From contig NZ_CP009279.1 in NCBI RefSeq assembly GCF_000758545.1, positions 372,001 to 436,000 of the forward strand: a stretch of DNA of 64,000 nt, given 5' to 3'. The position numbers were made by a program, and so were the translations under genes. The stretch's first letter is position 1, and each line of letters starts with the position of its first letter. The DNA comes from Paenibacillus sp. FSL H7-0737. GTDB lineage: Bacteria > Bacillota > Bacilli > Paenibacillales > Paenibacillaceae. Positions 26,137 to 35,693 of this stretch are shown one piece after another. Below the pieces are notes generated by a model. That model had not been told where the DNA came from and did no database searches. It worked only from the letters and a program-made list of their open reading frames with translations.

Positions 26137-27654
26137 ATGATGCAGATTCGCCCTAGCCAGATTTTTGTAGTCGTCCTGTTGCTCCTTGTCAGTGTTTACA
26201 GTTTGTTGATAGACATGTTCTGGATTCATAAGCTGGTAATCATCCTGCTTATGGCTTCTCTAGGCTGGGTCCTGCTAAATTTGTCCCGCTACGGTTATCG
26301 TAAAGAAATGCTGCTGAAAGAAGCTAATAGTAAAGTGGAGCTGCTTGGCAATGAGATTGTAGTTACTTCGGACCGACTGCATGGTGCACTCGAAGAAATC
26401 AGTCGTCATACAGAAGAGCTGCAGCAGACAGCAGATTATTCACATGAATACGAGATGGATTTGCGGATTCGCAGTAACGAAGCTAAAGCTAATATTGAAG
26501 GTGCTTATCAGACAATGGGCGGAGTAGCATCCGTTACCGCACATATCGAAGAGTTGACGGAGAGACTGGGGTCAAATATGAAATATGCTCGTCAAGGAAT
26601 GACAACTATGGTTGATTCCTTGAGCATCGCAGATGCTGTGATGAAGGATTTACAGATGCAGAGCGGGGACATGTTAGCTAAGTTTACTATCTTGAGTAAT
26701 CATATTGCGATGGTAGAAGAGATCAATACGCTTATTAACGGAATTGTGGATGAGACCTCACTGCTAGCGCTTAATGCTTCCATAGAAGCGGCCCGGGCGG
26801 GGGAACAGGGCCGTGGATTTGCGGTGGTGGCCAGCCGGATTCGGCAGCTGGCTGATCAAAGCAAGAGCTCGGTAGACCGTTCCTCTGGCATCTTGCTCGA
26901 CATTAATAACGGAGTACAGCAGGTGCTGGAATCCGTGACGAAAGAGCAAGCTTCAGTGGAACGTGGGGTGAACGAGGTCGGCACTGTGAAGCTTCGACTC
27001 GATGATATCGCGTCGAGAGTCGATGAGGTAGGCAGCGCCGTAACAGAAACCATCGATGCTGCCGCGAAGCAGAGCAAGCTGATTGTTGAAGTGACGACGG
27101 AGCTGAGTGGGGCAGTGGCTATCGTGAATGAGACGATTGCCAATGTCGATCTTACGCTGGAACAAGTGACACGGCAGCGGAGCCAGATCGGGCAGCTGAA
27201 CGAAGTCAGCGCTAATCTGTTAGCGGAGTCGCAATCGTTGCAGCAATCGGTTACCAGCATAGCAGCCCGAGAAGAAATCGAGATGAGCCAATATGCAGCC
27301 CGGCTTCAAGAAATGCAGAGTCTCTTGGAGACAATTTCAGCTAAGGAAGAACTGTACGACCCGGATACTGAAGTTCATCAAGGTGTTTTGACCTCTTACA
27401 TTAAAAAAATTCCGGATGTACAAGCCATTTGGTCCAATCGGACGGATGGGACCTTTATCTATTCCGAGCCAGCGGCTGGCCTCTTGAATGCCAAGCGACG
27501 TGATTGGTGGAATGGGGCCATAAATGAAGGTCAATATGTCTCGAAGCCATATGTATCAGCGATTACGAAGCGTTCTTGTGTTACATTATCCAGAGCGATT
27601 AAGAATCGTCAGGGAGATGTCGTTGGTGTAGTAGGTATCGATTTGGCGGTGTAA
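26137..27654 (+). CDS. Methyl-accepting chemotaxis-type protein with C-terminal sensor segment
   Basis: A 505-residue chemoreceptor-like protein. Two closely spaced membrane segments lie at the N terminus (about 6-24 and 28-46) with almost no external loop, followed by a coiled-coil signalling domain whose hairpin tip is the highly conserved [21 protein letters not shown] (about 200-220). Residues about 425-505 form a PDC/Cache-like half domain ([40 protein letters not shown]) placed after, not before, the signalling domain, so sensing is cytoplasmic. The ATG at 26137 follows GGAG by 8 nt. No chemotaxis genes are nearby. Confidence 0.85.
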   Translation: MMQIRPSQIFVVVLLLLVSVYSLLIDMFWIHKLVIILLMASLGWVLLNLSRYGYRKEMLLKEANSKVELLGNEIVVTSDRLHGALEEISRHTEELQQTADYSHEYEMDLRIRSNEAKANIEGAYQTMGGVASVTAHIEELTERLGSNMKYARQGMTTMVDSLSIADAVMKDLQMQSGDMLAKFTILSNHIAMVEEINTLINGIVDETSLLALNASIEAARAGEQGRGFAVVASRIRQLADQSKSSVDRSSGILLDINNGVQQVLESVTKEQASVERGVNEVGTVKLRLDDIASRVDEVGSAVTETIDAAAKQSKLIVEVTTELSGAVAIVNETIANVDLTLEQVTRQRSQIGQLNEVSANLLAESQSLQQSVTSIAAREEIEMSQYAARLQEMQSLLETISAKEELYDPDTEVHQGVLTSYIKKIPDVQAIWSNRTDGTFIYSEPAAGLLNAKRRDWWNGAINEGQYVSKPYVSAITKRSCVTLSRAIKNRQGDVVGVVGIDLAV

Positions 27655-27663
27655 AAAAACCAG

Positions 27664-27699
27664 AAAAGCAAGCCCTGCTATATTGGGGGCTTGCTTTTT
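27664..27699. terminator. Bidirectional terminator between convergent genes
   Basis: AAAAGCAAGCCC pairs with GGGCTTGCTTTTT; both strands end in a U-tract. Confidence 0.85.
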
Positions 27700-27705
27700 G
27701 TTATT

Positions 27706-28278
27706 TTAGGTAGTGCTGATCTGCAACTGTTTCCACGTCGCCTGCCAGTTCTTTTTAATAACGCGTTGTTCATAAATAGGGAGTAAGCTTGGGTTTTCAG
27801 TAAAATGTGGGGTAGGTCGTAATACTACATGAATAACATCGGAAATTCCGTGTGGAGCGACTAGGATGATTTTACCTGTTGGATCTAAGGAGAGTCCAAG
27901 TGCTGTGGCGGTTTCCGGAAACTTGGATATCGCATCAACAGCTGATGTATAAGGTGGAAGTTGATTGACGGTATGCATTCTTGCTTCATTTTTAACAGAC
28001 CAGGGAACATTGGGGTTTAAATCTCTTAGCTTCGCCTCCCAATCCTTCTCCACTTCCTCTTGAAGATTGCTGTCGTCATAATAAATAACATCAACATCTG
28101 GCAAAGGTGTCCGTTCTTCGAAGCCATGAAGGGTGTCCCAAATTTTTGCACGCACAAAGCCAGCGCAAACCCACCAGTCAGGTAACTGCAGCGATCTAGC
28201 ATTTTCTAATATATCCATCATCCAGGGATCATTTTGTACAAGCTGTATGATATCTGCCTCGTGTTCTAATTTTTGCAA
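27706..28278 (-). CDS. Nucleotidyltransferase-family protein
   Basis: A 190-residue protein of the NTP_transf_6 (DUF925/YiaC-neighbour) family of uncharacterised nucleotidyltransferases. The metal-binding acidic motif LPDVDVIYYDDS (about residues 58-69) and the preceding FVRAKIWDTLHGF are typical. The TTG at 28278 lies 8 nt after GGAGG and was preferred over the GTG at 28287, which overlaps the ribosome site. Substrate is unknown. It diverges from the LytS-like gene. Confidence 0.75.
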   Translation of the reverse strand: MQKLEHEADIIQLVQNDPWMMDILENARSLQLPDWWVCAGFVRAKIWDTLHGFEERTPLPDVDVIYYDDSNLQEEVEKDWEAKLRDLNPNVPWSVKNEARMHTVNQLPPYTSAVDAISKFPETATALGLSLDPTGKIILVAPHGISDVIHVVLRPTPHFTENPSLLPIYEQRVIKKNWQATWKQLQISTT

Positions 28279-28426
28279 ACCGCCCACCTCCGTATATGTA
28301 TGCTTTTATTCTGTTCATATCATACAACAAGAGTTTCAATAGAGGTATTAAAGGATAGGCTGAATGGACAGAGGCATGAACTATCTTTATAATAAGTCGA
28401 CATCTAGTCCTTTGGAGGCGGAGACC

Positions 28427-30088
28427 GTGCAATATACGTTTACGATTTTACTGCAATTATTCGAAAGAGCTGCACTACTGCTGATGTGTCTGTTCGTGCT
28501 GACTCGTCTGCCGCGGTTTAAAGAGATTTTTCAAAAAGGAACATACGCCCCGCAGGAGCTTGCCATAGCGACGACGATATTCAGTTTATTTGCCATCTTC
28601 GGTACCTATAGTGGCATTAATGTGGAAGGCTCGCTTGTGAATGTGCGAATTATCGCCATCGTGTCTGGTGGGATTTTGTTCGGGCCATGGGTAGGACTCA
28701 TAACAGGCATCATCTCAGGGGTTCACCGTTTTTTAATTGATATCGGAGGGGTAACCTCTCTTCCTTGTCTGATTACGAGTATTACCGCAGGGATTGTGTC
28801 AGGGGTAATATACCGCCGCACTTCTGGTGAACGTCGCTGGATGGCCGGTATTTTGGCCGGGATGGCCTGTGAAGCCCTGACGATGCTGCTTATTCTAGTG
28901 ATGGCCGAACCGTCGTCACTGGGTGTGGATATCGTGTCCAAAATTGCTTTTCCGATGATTATGAGCCAGATTAGTGTCGGTCTGATTGTCATGCTAGTGC
29001 AGAGTGTGGAAGGTGAAAAGGAACGGATTGCGGCGAAGCAGTCCAAGCTGGCACTGGATATTGCCAATAAGACCTTGCCTTATTTTCGCAATATTAATCC
29101 CGAGTCGCTTCGTACCATCTGCCAAATTATCAAAGAAGATATCGGTGCAGACGCTGTAGCTATTTCGGATACAAGACTCATTCTCGCTTACGTTGGTGTG
29201 GGAGAAGAGGATTATACTACGACCAATGAAATTATAAGTGAAGAAACTAAGGTGACGTTGTCCAGTGGTGAAATTACGATCCGTAACGACGATAGCGATT
29301 ATGTGAATCCGGAGATTAAATCGCTGATTATTATTCCATTGAAGGAAAAAGGCGAAGTGACGGGAGCGCTCAAAATCTATTACACCAGAGCCCACAAGAT
29401 CACTTATTCTCTACAAGCTATGGCTGTAGGTTTGTCGCAAATGATCTCTACGCTAATGGAAGTATCGCGGGTTGAGGGCATTAAAGAAATGGCGAACAAA
29501 GCGGAGCTAAAGGCGCTGCAGACAAGCATTAACCCACACTTTCTGTTCAATGCGCTGAACGCGATTGCGTCCTCGATTCGGATTAACCCGGATAAGGCGC
29601 GCGAGCTGATCGTGAATCTGTCCGGTTATATGAGATACAATCTGGAGCTGACGGATGAATTCATTGATATTAAGCGCGAGCTGCAACAGGTTCAACAATA
29701 CGTAGAGATTGAAAAAGCGCGCTTCGGAAGCCGGCTTAATGTCCTCTATGATATTGATGAGGTTCAGGTTCGGATTCCGAGTCTAATCATTCAGCCGCTT
29801 GTAGAGAATGCGATCATACATGGCATACTGAAGGTACGAGGGACGGGAACCGTAACGATTTCTGTAAAAGATCAAGGCGATAATGTGCGAGTTGGCATTC
29901 GGGATACCGGAGCTGGCATCAGCGAAGAAACCATAGAGAAGGTCTATGCTGGCGATATGCCGGAGAATAAGATCGGTCTGTTCAATGTACATCAACGGGT
30001 CAAGCTCATCTATGGAACTGGTCTTACGATTCAGAGGCTCGATAAAGGGACGAACATTTATTTTGATGTCAAAAAGGAGGGCCTATGA
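28427..30088 (+). CDS. LytS-type sensor histidine kinase
   Basis: A 553-residue sensor kinase with about six membrane segments (residues about 5-205) of the 5TM-5TMR_LYT type ([27 protein letters not shown]), a GAF domain (about 215-340), a His_kinase domain with the phosphoacceptor histidine in [15 protein letters not shown] (about 366-380) and an HATPase domain ([13 protein letters not shown]). LytS relatives sense extracellular pyruvate or cell-envelope state. The GTG at 28427 is 8 nt from GGAGG, a better start than the ATG at 28364. It overlaps its response-regulator gene by four bases. Confidence 0.9.
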   Translation: MQYTFTILLQLFERAALLLMCLFVLTRLPRFKEIFQKGTYAPQELAIATTIFSLFAIFGTYSGINVEGSLVNVRIIAIVSGGILFGPWVGLITGIISGVHRFLIDIGGVTSLPCLITSITAGIVSGVIYRRTSGERRWMAGILAGMACEALTMLLILVMAEPSSLGVDIVSKIAFPMIMSQISVGLIVMLVQSVEGEKERIAAKQSKLALDIANKTLPYFRNINPESLRTICQIIKEDIGADAVAISDTRLILAYVGVGEEDYTTTNEIISEETKVTLSSGEITIRNDDSDYVNPEIKSLIIIPLKEKGEVTGALKIYYTRAHKITYSLQAMAVGLSQMISTLMEVSRVEGIKEMANKAELKALQTSINPHFLFNALNAIASSIRINPDKARELIVNLSGYMRYNLELTDEFIDIKRELQQVQQYVEIEKARFGSRLNVLYDIDEVQVRIPSLIIQPLVENAIIHGILKVRGTGTVTISVKDQGDNVRVGIRDTGAGISEETIEKVYAGDMPENKIGLFNVHQRVKLIYGTGLTIQRLDKGTNIYFDVKKEGL

Positions 30089-30813
30089 GAGCAATTATCG
30101 TGGAGGATGAAGAGCTAGCGAGACAGGAACTGGCTTATTTAATAGAGACTCACAGCGGAATCGACATTGCCGCACAATTTGAAGATGGGCTGGATGCACT
30201 AAAATTTTTACAGGTTGAGACGGTAGATGTGATTTTTCTGGACATTAACATTCCCTCGATCGACGGAGTACTGCTGGCTCAGAATATTAGCAGATTCTCG
30301 GTAAAACCTTATATAGTGTTTATTACTGCGTATAAGGAACATGCCGCCGAGGCGTTTGAGATTGAAGCGTTTGACTATATTCTTAAACCCTACAGCGAGG
30401 TTCGCATTAAGGCTATGCTGCACAAGCTAGAGGGGGCGTTCGCTGCTCGCGGAAGACAGGGGGAAGAGGAACGTAATCCAGTAAGTGATAAGGTGAATCT
30501 GTGGAAAAATGAGAAGATTATCGTAGTGAATGCTGATGATATTTATTACGCCTCCGCACAAGAGAAAAGTACGAGTGTAATAACTAAAGGTGAGGAATAT
30601 AGTATGGCGCTAAGCATCAGCGATTTTTATAATCGACTGCCGGAGGATCGTTTTTTTCGCTGCCATCGTTCCTATATAGTTAACCTGTCCAAAATCAAGG
30701 AAATCATCCCTTGGTTCAACAATACATACTTGCTGCGCCTGCATGATTTGGAGTTTGAGGTGCCGGTAAGTCGAAGCAAGGTAAAGGAATTCAGGCAGAT
30801 CATGCGCCTATAA
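30085..30813 (+). CDS. LytTR-family response regulator
   Basis: A 242-residue regulator with a receiver domain (residues 1-120; phosphoacceptor D53 in [20 protein letters not shown] in DYILKPYS) and a C-terminal LytTR DNA-binding domain (about 140-240, [35 protein letters not shown]). It is the partner of the LytS-like kinase, whose stop codon it overlaps. An MFS transporter gene follows 126 bp downstream and is a plausible target. Confidence 0.93.
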   Translation: MRAIIVEDEELARQELAYLIETHSGIDIAAQFEDGLDALKFLQVETVDVIFLDINIPSIDGVLLAQNISRFSVKPYIVFITAYKEHAAEAFEIEAFDYILKPYSEVRIKAMLHKLEGAFAARGRQGEEERNPVSDKVNLWKNEKIIVVNADDIYYASAQEKSTSVITKGEEYSMALSISDFYNRLPEDRFFRCHRSYIVNLSKIKEIIPWFNNTYLLRLHDLEFEVPVSRSKVKEFRQIMRL

Positions 30814-30939
30814 ATGCAGTTCATTCTTCATTTTCGTCATCTCATGCCAGATTTCTCTCAACAACCGCTGGTTTAGCTACAATAAAGAGGCAATAGAAGC
30901 TCTTGTAGCAGATCACGAGAGGGAAAGAAGGAATAGACC

Positions 30940-32190
30940 ATGACTTCGACGATGGACAACAAAAACGCCAAACGGTGGCTTATCGTATTAGGAACAGTAA
31001 TTATGCAGATGGGTCTAGGTACCATTTATACATGGAGCTTGTTCAATGCACATCTGGTAACAAAATTCGGCTGGGAGCTTAATTCTGTTTCGATTACGTT
31101 TTCGATCACGAGCTTTGCACTCGCTTTTGCGACTTTGTTCGCAGGGAAATTGCAGGATCGTTTTGGTCTTCGCCGGTTAACTGCCGCCGCAGGGATTGTG
31201 CTTGGTCTAGGATTGATTCTTAGCTCTCAGGCGAATTCGCTTCTAATGTTCTATGTATTGGCTGGTGTAATCGTTGGTTTTGCAGACGGAACAGCTTATA
31301 TCACTTCATTATCTAACTTAATTAAATGGTTTCCGAATAATAAAGGCTTAATCTCCGGTGTGTCCGTGGGTGCTTACGGAACGGGGAGCTTGATTTTTAA
31401 ATATATCAATGGTAGTTTGATCGACTCGGTGGGTGTGTCTAATACGTTTATGTATTGGGGCATGATTGTTATGGTGATGATTGTAATCGGTTCCTTACTC
31501 GTCAGAGAAGCTCCAGTACAAGCGGCATCATTGGGTGCAGCAGCAACATCGACTATCGCTAAACCAAAAGACTACACGGTAAAAGAAATGCTACGCACGA
31601 AAGAAGCTTATCTGTTGTTCATTATTTTCTTTACCGCTTGTATGTGTGGTCTGTATTTGATCGGTATTGTAAAAGACATCGGTGTGCAGCTGGCTGGACT
31701 TGATGTACAGACGGCAGCTAATGCGGTAGCGATGATCGCAATTTTTAATACAGCAGGACGTTTGATCTTGGGTGCCTTGTCTGACAAAATGAGCCGTTTG
31801 AAGCTGGTAGGCGCTTCGCTTGCAGTAACGGCAGCCGCTATGTTGACCCTTAGCTATGCGACGCTGAATTTCGGACTGTTCTTCACTTGTGTAGCTGCCA
31901 TTGCATTCTGCTTCGGGGGTAACATTACAGTGTTCCCGGCAATTGTCAGTGACTTCTTTGGTCTTAAGAATCACAGTAAGAACTATGGAATCGTATATCA
32001 AGGTTTCGGTATTGGAGCCCTTTCCGGTTCGTTCATCGCCGTCTTCCTGGGCGGGTTTAAACCTACCTTCGTGATCTTTGGTCTCTTGTGTCTTCTGGCC
32101 TGCATCATCGCGATTTCGCTAAAACCGCCGGTGGAGAAAGCAAAAGAGAAGAAAGCGCTTCGGCTCAAAGCTACAGAACGGACGGCTTAA
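30940..32190 (+). CDS. MFS transporter of the oxalate/formate antiporter (OFA) type
   Basis: A 416-residue, 12-segment major facilitator. The N terminus (WLIVLGTVIMQMGLGTIYTWSLFNAHL) and the motif-A loop FAGKLQDRFGLRR are typical of OFA family members, which exchange small mono- or dicarboxylates. The ATG follows GAAGGAA. Placement directly after the LytS/LytTR pair resembles the pyruvate-responsive systems in which LytST-type pairs switch on a carboxylate transporter, so pyruvate or a related acid is a reasonable but unproven substrate. A long hairpin terminator follows. Confidence 0.87.
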   Translation: MTSTMDNKNAKRWLIVLGTVIMQMGLGTIYTWSLFNAHLVTKFGWELNSVSITFSITSFALAFATLFAGKLQDRFGLRRLTAAAGIVLGLGLILSSQANSLLMFYVLAGVIVGFADGTAYITSLSNLIKWFPNNKGLISGVSVGAYGTGSLIFKYINGSLIDSVGVSNTFMYWGMIVMVMIVIGSLLVREAPVQAASLGAAATSTIAKPKDYTVKEMLRTKEAYLLFIIFFTACMCGLYLIGIVKDIGVQLAGLDVQTAANAVAMIAIFNTAGRLILGALSDKMSRLKLVGASLAVTAAAMLTLSYATLNFGLFFTCVAAIAFCFGGNITVFPAIVSDFFGLKNHSKNYGIVYQGFGIGALSGSFIAVFLGGFKPTFVIFGLLCLLACIIAISLKPPVEKAKEKKALRLKATERTA

Positions 32191-32200
32191 CCTTATCAAG

Positions 32201-32271
32201 TGCACCTCTTAGAATAGACATTGGAACAGCCTCCGGGTAAATCTAATGTCATTCTAAGGGGTGCATTTTTT
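32201..32271 (+). terminator. Long-stem terminator after the OFA transporter
   Basis: TGCACCTCTTAGAATAGACATT pairs imperfectly with the run ending AAGGGGTGCA and is followed by six T. Confidence 0.8.
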
Positions 32272-32287
32272 GAGCTGACTAATAAGA

Positions 32288-32827
32288 TTATCTGAAGTAT
32301 CTTCCTGTAATAATTTGCTCCACTAGCATTGAAATTTCTGTAGGACTGTCAGAGGCGTTATTTTTGATATAGCGAGCAATCACTTCAACTAGTGCACCTG
32401 ATATAAAGGCCATAGCATATTCTTGATCTTCGCGCTGTGGTGCATTTATGATGTTTCCAAATTGAATCAGATACTGCTCAAATTTATGGATCATAATATA
32501 GTTCAGATTATTTCTTACAAGTAAACTAATAAAATTCTTTTTACTAATAAGATAGGAAATAGCTGAATTACATACTTCGCTGACAGTGCTTTCTTTTGTT
32601 TCTTCGAATGGTTGTACATAGTCAGCAAACAGCTTGTCAAAATATAATTCAATAACCTGTTCCTTCGATTTAAACAATGAATAAAAGGTTTGTCTTGAAA
32701 CAAGTGCCTTATCGCATAGTTCTTTAATATTTATTTTGGAAAATTCTTTATTCTCCATGAGTAAGAGGAGCGCGTCCGTAATCATTTTTTGGGACTGTAA
32801 GGCAATCGGATTGTTTCTTGTATACAT
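32288..32827 (-). CDS. TetR-family transcriptional regulator
   Basis: A 179-residue regulator. The N-terminal helix-turn-helix region is INIKELCDKALVSRQTFYSLFKSKEQVIELYF (about residues 27-58); the C-terminal part is the ligand/dimer domain. The ATG at 32827 follows AAAGGAG, so an upstream in-frame extension to 32911 is rejected. It is transcribed divergently from the membrane protein gene at 32950, with two copies of an operator-like sequence between them, implying autoregulation and control of the neighbour. Confidence 0.9.
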   Translation of the reverse strand: MYTRNNPIALQSQKMITDALLLLMENKEFSKINIKELCDKALVSRQTFYSLFKSKEQVIELYFDKLFADYVQPFEETKESTVSEVCNSAISYLISKKNFISLLVRNNLNYIMIHKFEQYLIQFGNIINAPQREDQEYAMAFISGALVEVIARYIKNNASDSPTEISMLVEQIITGRYFR

Positions 32828-32866
32828 TGACAAATTCTCCTTTATGTCTAACTTATTCGAATAACA

Positions 32867-32918
32867 TTGACAGGTGTAAAGGCTATCTCTATTATAAATT
32901 AACGTTGACACCTGTCAA
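32867..32918. promoter_or_regulatory. Paired TetR operator candidates
   Basis: TTGACAGGTGTAAA (32867-32880) and TTGACACCTGTCAA (32905-32918) share an imperfectly palindromic TTGACA-N2-TGTCAA core, the first with two mismatches. They flank the divergent promoters of the TetR gene and the membrane protein gene. Confidence 0.7.
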
Positions 32919-32949
32919 TGCTAATTAGATAAAGGAGGAAGGAATTCTG

Positions 32950-33606
32950 ATGGAATTATTCTTAACGTTATTAAGTGGGATAGGATGGATTATCGTATAC
33001 GAAGAATGTATACGACTTGGCTTTAAGCATAAATCATATGCTATGCCACTTTTTGCCTTAGGGCTTAACTTTTCATGGGAAGCCATTTATGGATACTCGG
33101 ATCTATTTTTAGAGGCACATGGCCCTAATCCCGGGATTCAAGCATACGTTAATGCATCATGGGCTTTTCTAGATATTATTATTCTCGTTACCTTTTACAA
33201 GTATGGAAAGAAAGAATGGCCACAAGCACTAAGCAAAAAGTTATTTGCACCATGGCTGCTATTAGTTTTAGTGTGTTGCTTTGCGTTACAGTTGGTGTTC
33301 ATAGAACAATTTGGATTCGTAATGGGAGCTCAGTATTCCGCATTTTTACAAAATCTTTTGATGTCCATTATGTTTATCGGGATGTTCGTTAAACGAGGTA
33401 GTATGGAAGGACAGTCATTACTGCTAGCATACGCAAAATGGATTGGTACTCTTGCTCCTACAATTTTAATGGGAGTTATAAACTATAATCCCTTGGTTCT
33501 TGTATGTGGTATTTTCTGTACCATATTCGATGTTATATATATTGTATTACTTACACGTACCAGGAAAAATATAGGAGGTTATTACCCTATGCGAGCATCG
33601 CGATGA
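32950..33606 (+). CDS. Seven-segment membrane protein, transmembrane terpene-cyclase-like
   Basis: A 218-residue protein with seven hydrophobic segments. The shape and the motif LNFSWEAIYGY (about residues 38-48), with an acidic residue inside a membrane helix, recall the Pyr4/PaxB family of membrane-bound terpene cyclases and their bacterial homologues. I recognise the family only by these motifs; a plain membrane protein of unknown role is the alternative. The ATG follows AAAGGAGGAAGG. It is controlled with the divergent TetR gene, a setting often seen for inducible detoxification or secondary-metabolism genes. No prenyltransferase gene is nearby. Confidence 0.6.
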   Translation: MELFLTLLSGIGWIIVYEECIRLGFKHKSYAMPLFALGLNFSWEAIYGYSDLFLEAHGPNPGIQAYVNASWAFLDIIILVTFYKYGKKEWPQALSKKLFAPWLLLVLVCCFALQLVFIEQFGFVMGAQYSAFLQNLLMSIMFIGMFVKRGSMEGQSLLLAYAKWIGTLAPTILMGVINYNPLVLVCGIFCTIFDVIYIVLLTRTRKNIGGYYPMRASR

Positions 33607-33646
33607 AAAAGTTGTAGCTGAAATCGTAGCATTTCATAGATATACT

Positions 33647-33687
33647 GAAAAGGCATCTGATCATTATCAGATGCCTTTTCTTTTTTG
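33647..33687 (+). terminator. Rho-independent terminator
   Basis: AAAAGGCATCTGAT pairs with ATCAGATGCCTTTT and is followed by CTTTTTT. Confidence 0.88.
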
Positions 33688-33764
33688 TATCGCAACGCTA
33701 AAAAACTTTGAGCAGGCACTTTTTTCGCTGCCCAAGTGTTATAGAAGATATAAAGGTTAAGGAG

Positions 33765-34373
33765 GTGCTTACATCGCCACAGGATTCGCTAGACCCAAAG
33801 GAGCTGGAAGAGTTAATCATTAGTATTCAAAAGGGGAATATCGAACGGTATGCTTTTATCGTTAGAGCTTTCCAAACGCCAATCTACCGCTATTGCTATC
33901 GTTTGTTAGAAAACAAGCAGGATGCGGAGGACGCAGTTCAGGATATTTTGGTAAAAGGCTATCAATCTATCCATCAATACAAGCCGCAGATGCATTTCTC
34001 GGCATGGCTCTATCGAATCGCGTATCATCATTGCTTAAACCTGCTGCGCAGACGGCGTTTGCAAAAGCGAGTCATGAGTATCTTCAAGCCTGATTTTATG
34101 TCTGCAAGTCCTGAACAAGAGCTGGATGATCGGTTGTTTAATCCCTCATTGTCAGCCGCTTTAGCACAGTTGTCGCTGGAAGAGAGGAATATGCTTATTC
34201 TGCGGGTGTTCGAGGAAAAAACTTATGCGGAGATAAGCGAAATTCTTGGGGTCAGTCCCAATGCACTGACGAAGAGAATGAACCGGATCAAGCGGAAGGT
34301 GCAGGAAGCTATGAAATTGGAGGAGGAGATCAGATGGAACGAACCACAATCAGCGATGAATACCAAAATATAA
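33765..34373 (+). CDS. ECF-type RNA polymerase sigma factor
   Basis: An extracytoplasmic-function sigma factor. Region 2 reads YRYCYRLLENKQDAEDAVQDILVKGYQSI, and region 4 LSLEERNMLILRVFEEKTYAEISEILGVSPNALTKRMNRIKRKV. The start is unclear: the GTG at 33765 (202 residues) follows AAAGG by 8 nt, while the strong AAGGAGG that overlaps it would best serve a codon near 33775 where no standard in-frame start exists. A TTG at 33708 would give 221 residues without a ribosome site. The 3' end overlaps the next gene by 40 bp, typical for a sigma/anti-sigma pair. Confidence 0.88.
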   Translation: MLTSPQDSLDPKELEELIISIQKGNIERYAFIVRAFQTPIYRYCYRLLENKQDAEDAVQDILVKGYQSIHQYKPQMHFSAWLYRIAYHHCLNLLRRRRLQKRVMSIFKPDFMSASPEQELDDRLFNPSLSAALAQLSLEERNMLILRVFEEKTYAEISEILGVSPNALTKRMNRIKRKVQEAMKLEEEIRWNEPQSAMNTKI

Positions 34374-35290
34374 TTTATGCCTCAGCCGGGAATGAACTTC
34401 TGGGTGAGATCGATGTAGAAGAGAAGGTTATGGGACATATCCGTGGCATATCAGATCGAAAGCGATCGTTCTCGCTCTCGCTGAAGACGATGAATAAAAC
34501 AACGGCAGTTGCCAGTATGTTAGCTTTGTTCCTGATGATCTCAGTGACAGCGTATGCTGCATCGGAATATATACAGATCCGCAATAGTGAAGGCGTAGTA
34601 AAGGTTCAGCATGTTGCGCCGAATGAATCTGCAGGAGTAGCTTCCTATGATAAGTATGCACAGAAAGTAGATGCTTTCGCTAAACCGGGAGAATTGATCG
34701 CCTATCTTGTGAACAATAATGCAGGCGTAGCAGAATTGTCTTTTAAGTATAAAGAGCAGCGGATAGGCGCATATTCTGATTTCTTGAAGGAAATCAAACG
34801 GACAGGGGCGCCGATGCTTCCTGCATTGGCAGCAGGGTATGCTTTTGAATATGGGGTTATAAACCCTAATCATCCGACTACGGATGCGGAGAAGAACAGT
34901 TCTCTATATCAGGAGACGTTACAAGATCTTACTGCCCAAGCAAACAAAGATAAGGAAAGTAGTAATTTATTTATGAAGGCTATACCTTGGTCGGAACCAG
35001 GCTGGATCAGTGCAATTTATTCGAAGAATAATGCTTTTATAGGTATCTCTGCCACGATCATGCATGGTGGCAAAATGTTTGTGGAGCAAGAACCGGAGAA
35101 TCAAGCGGATAAGATTATAGTGGCTGGCACAGAAGTGATCTATAACAAAGTAGTGAAGGAAGAGGTCAGCTACGATTATCTGAATTGGTATAACGAGAAG
35201 CAGGATGCGTATTATACACTCAGCAGCTACGGAGATAAGATTTTGAGTAAGGAGCAATTTTTACAGTTGGCTGGGGAGCTGTTGAAGTAG
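34334..35290 (+). CDS. Putative membrane anti-sigma factor
   Basis: A 318-residue protein with a cytoplasmic N-terminal segment (about 1-55), one transmembrane helix (about 58-76, AVASMLALFLMISVTAYAA) and an extracytoplasmic domain with no recognised family. Overlap with the ECF sigma gene and the one-helix topology argue that it holds the sigma factor inactive until a signal at the surface releases it. There is no zinc-binding HxxxCxxC motif. The ATG follows GGAGGAGATCAG. Confidence 0.7.
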   Translation: MERTTISDEYQNIIYASAGNELLGEIDVEEKVMGHIRGISDRKRSFSLSLKTMNKTTAVASMLALFLMISVTAYAASEYIQIRNSEGVVKVQHVAPNESAGVASYDKYAQKVDAFAKPGELIAYLVNNNAGVAELSFKYKEQRIGAYSDFLKEIKRTGAPMLPALAAGYAFEYGVINPNHPTTDAEKNSSLYQETLQDLTAQANKDKESSNLFMKAIPWSEPGWISAIYSKNNAFIGISATIMHGGKMFVEQEPENQADKIIVAGTEVIYNKVVKEEVSYDYLNWYNEKQDAYYTLSSYGDKILSKEQFLQLAGELLK

Positions 35291-35323
35291 ATTCTTATAG
35301 TCTTGTAGTTGCATGCGCTAAGT

Positions 35324-35508
35324 TAGTTGTACTATATACAATTAAAGTTAACTAATACCTTTATATAAGCCCTGTAGTTGTATTTAATACAGCTATTACT
35401 GGTTAGATTAGTGGAAATAAACGTTTTTACGGATTTTAGTTGTAGAGAATGCAATTAAGGAAGAGGATATGGGAGATCAGAAATAAATAAGTGTATAAAA
35501 TACAGTTA
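35324..35508 (+). repeat. Array of four 21-nt imperfect palindromes
   Basis: Units TAGTTGTA-N5-TACARYTA lie at 35324-35344, 35375-35395, 35437-35457 and 35488-35508, so their starts are 51, 62 and 51 bp apart. They fill the 400-bp gap after the anti-sigma gene, which holds no gene. The repeats are too degenerate for CRISPR; they look like a Paenibacillus-type intergenic repeat. Confidence 0.65.
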
Positions 35509-35621
35509 GATCATATGCAAGGTAGGAAGCATCCCCGACAACGCCGGACTTTCTAACCTAGGGATTCATGATTCACCTTGTACTTATGAAATACTTCATC
35601 TCAAAAGTTGATTCAGATATA

Positions 35622-35664
35622 AAAGAAGGTATCCCTAATGCGAAGCTTTAGGGATACCTTCTTT
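35622..35664. terminator. Terminator hairpin downstream of odhB
   Basis: AAAGAAGGTATCCCTAA pairs perfectly with TTAGGGATACCTTCTTT (17 bp). It lies 30 bp beyond the odhB stop on the minus strand. Confidence 0.8.
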
Positions 35665-35693
35665 ATATTCTTAAGTCGAAAGATCGATCAGGG

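Noticed and set aside
35324..35508. CRISPR array
   Set aside because: Four spaced palindromes look superficially array-like, but repeats are 21 nt, degenerate and unequally spaced, and there are no cas genes.
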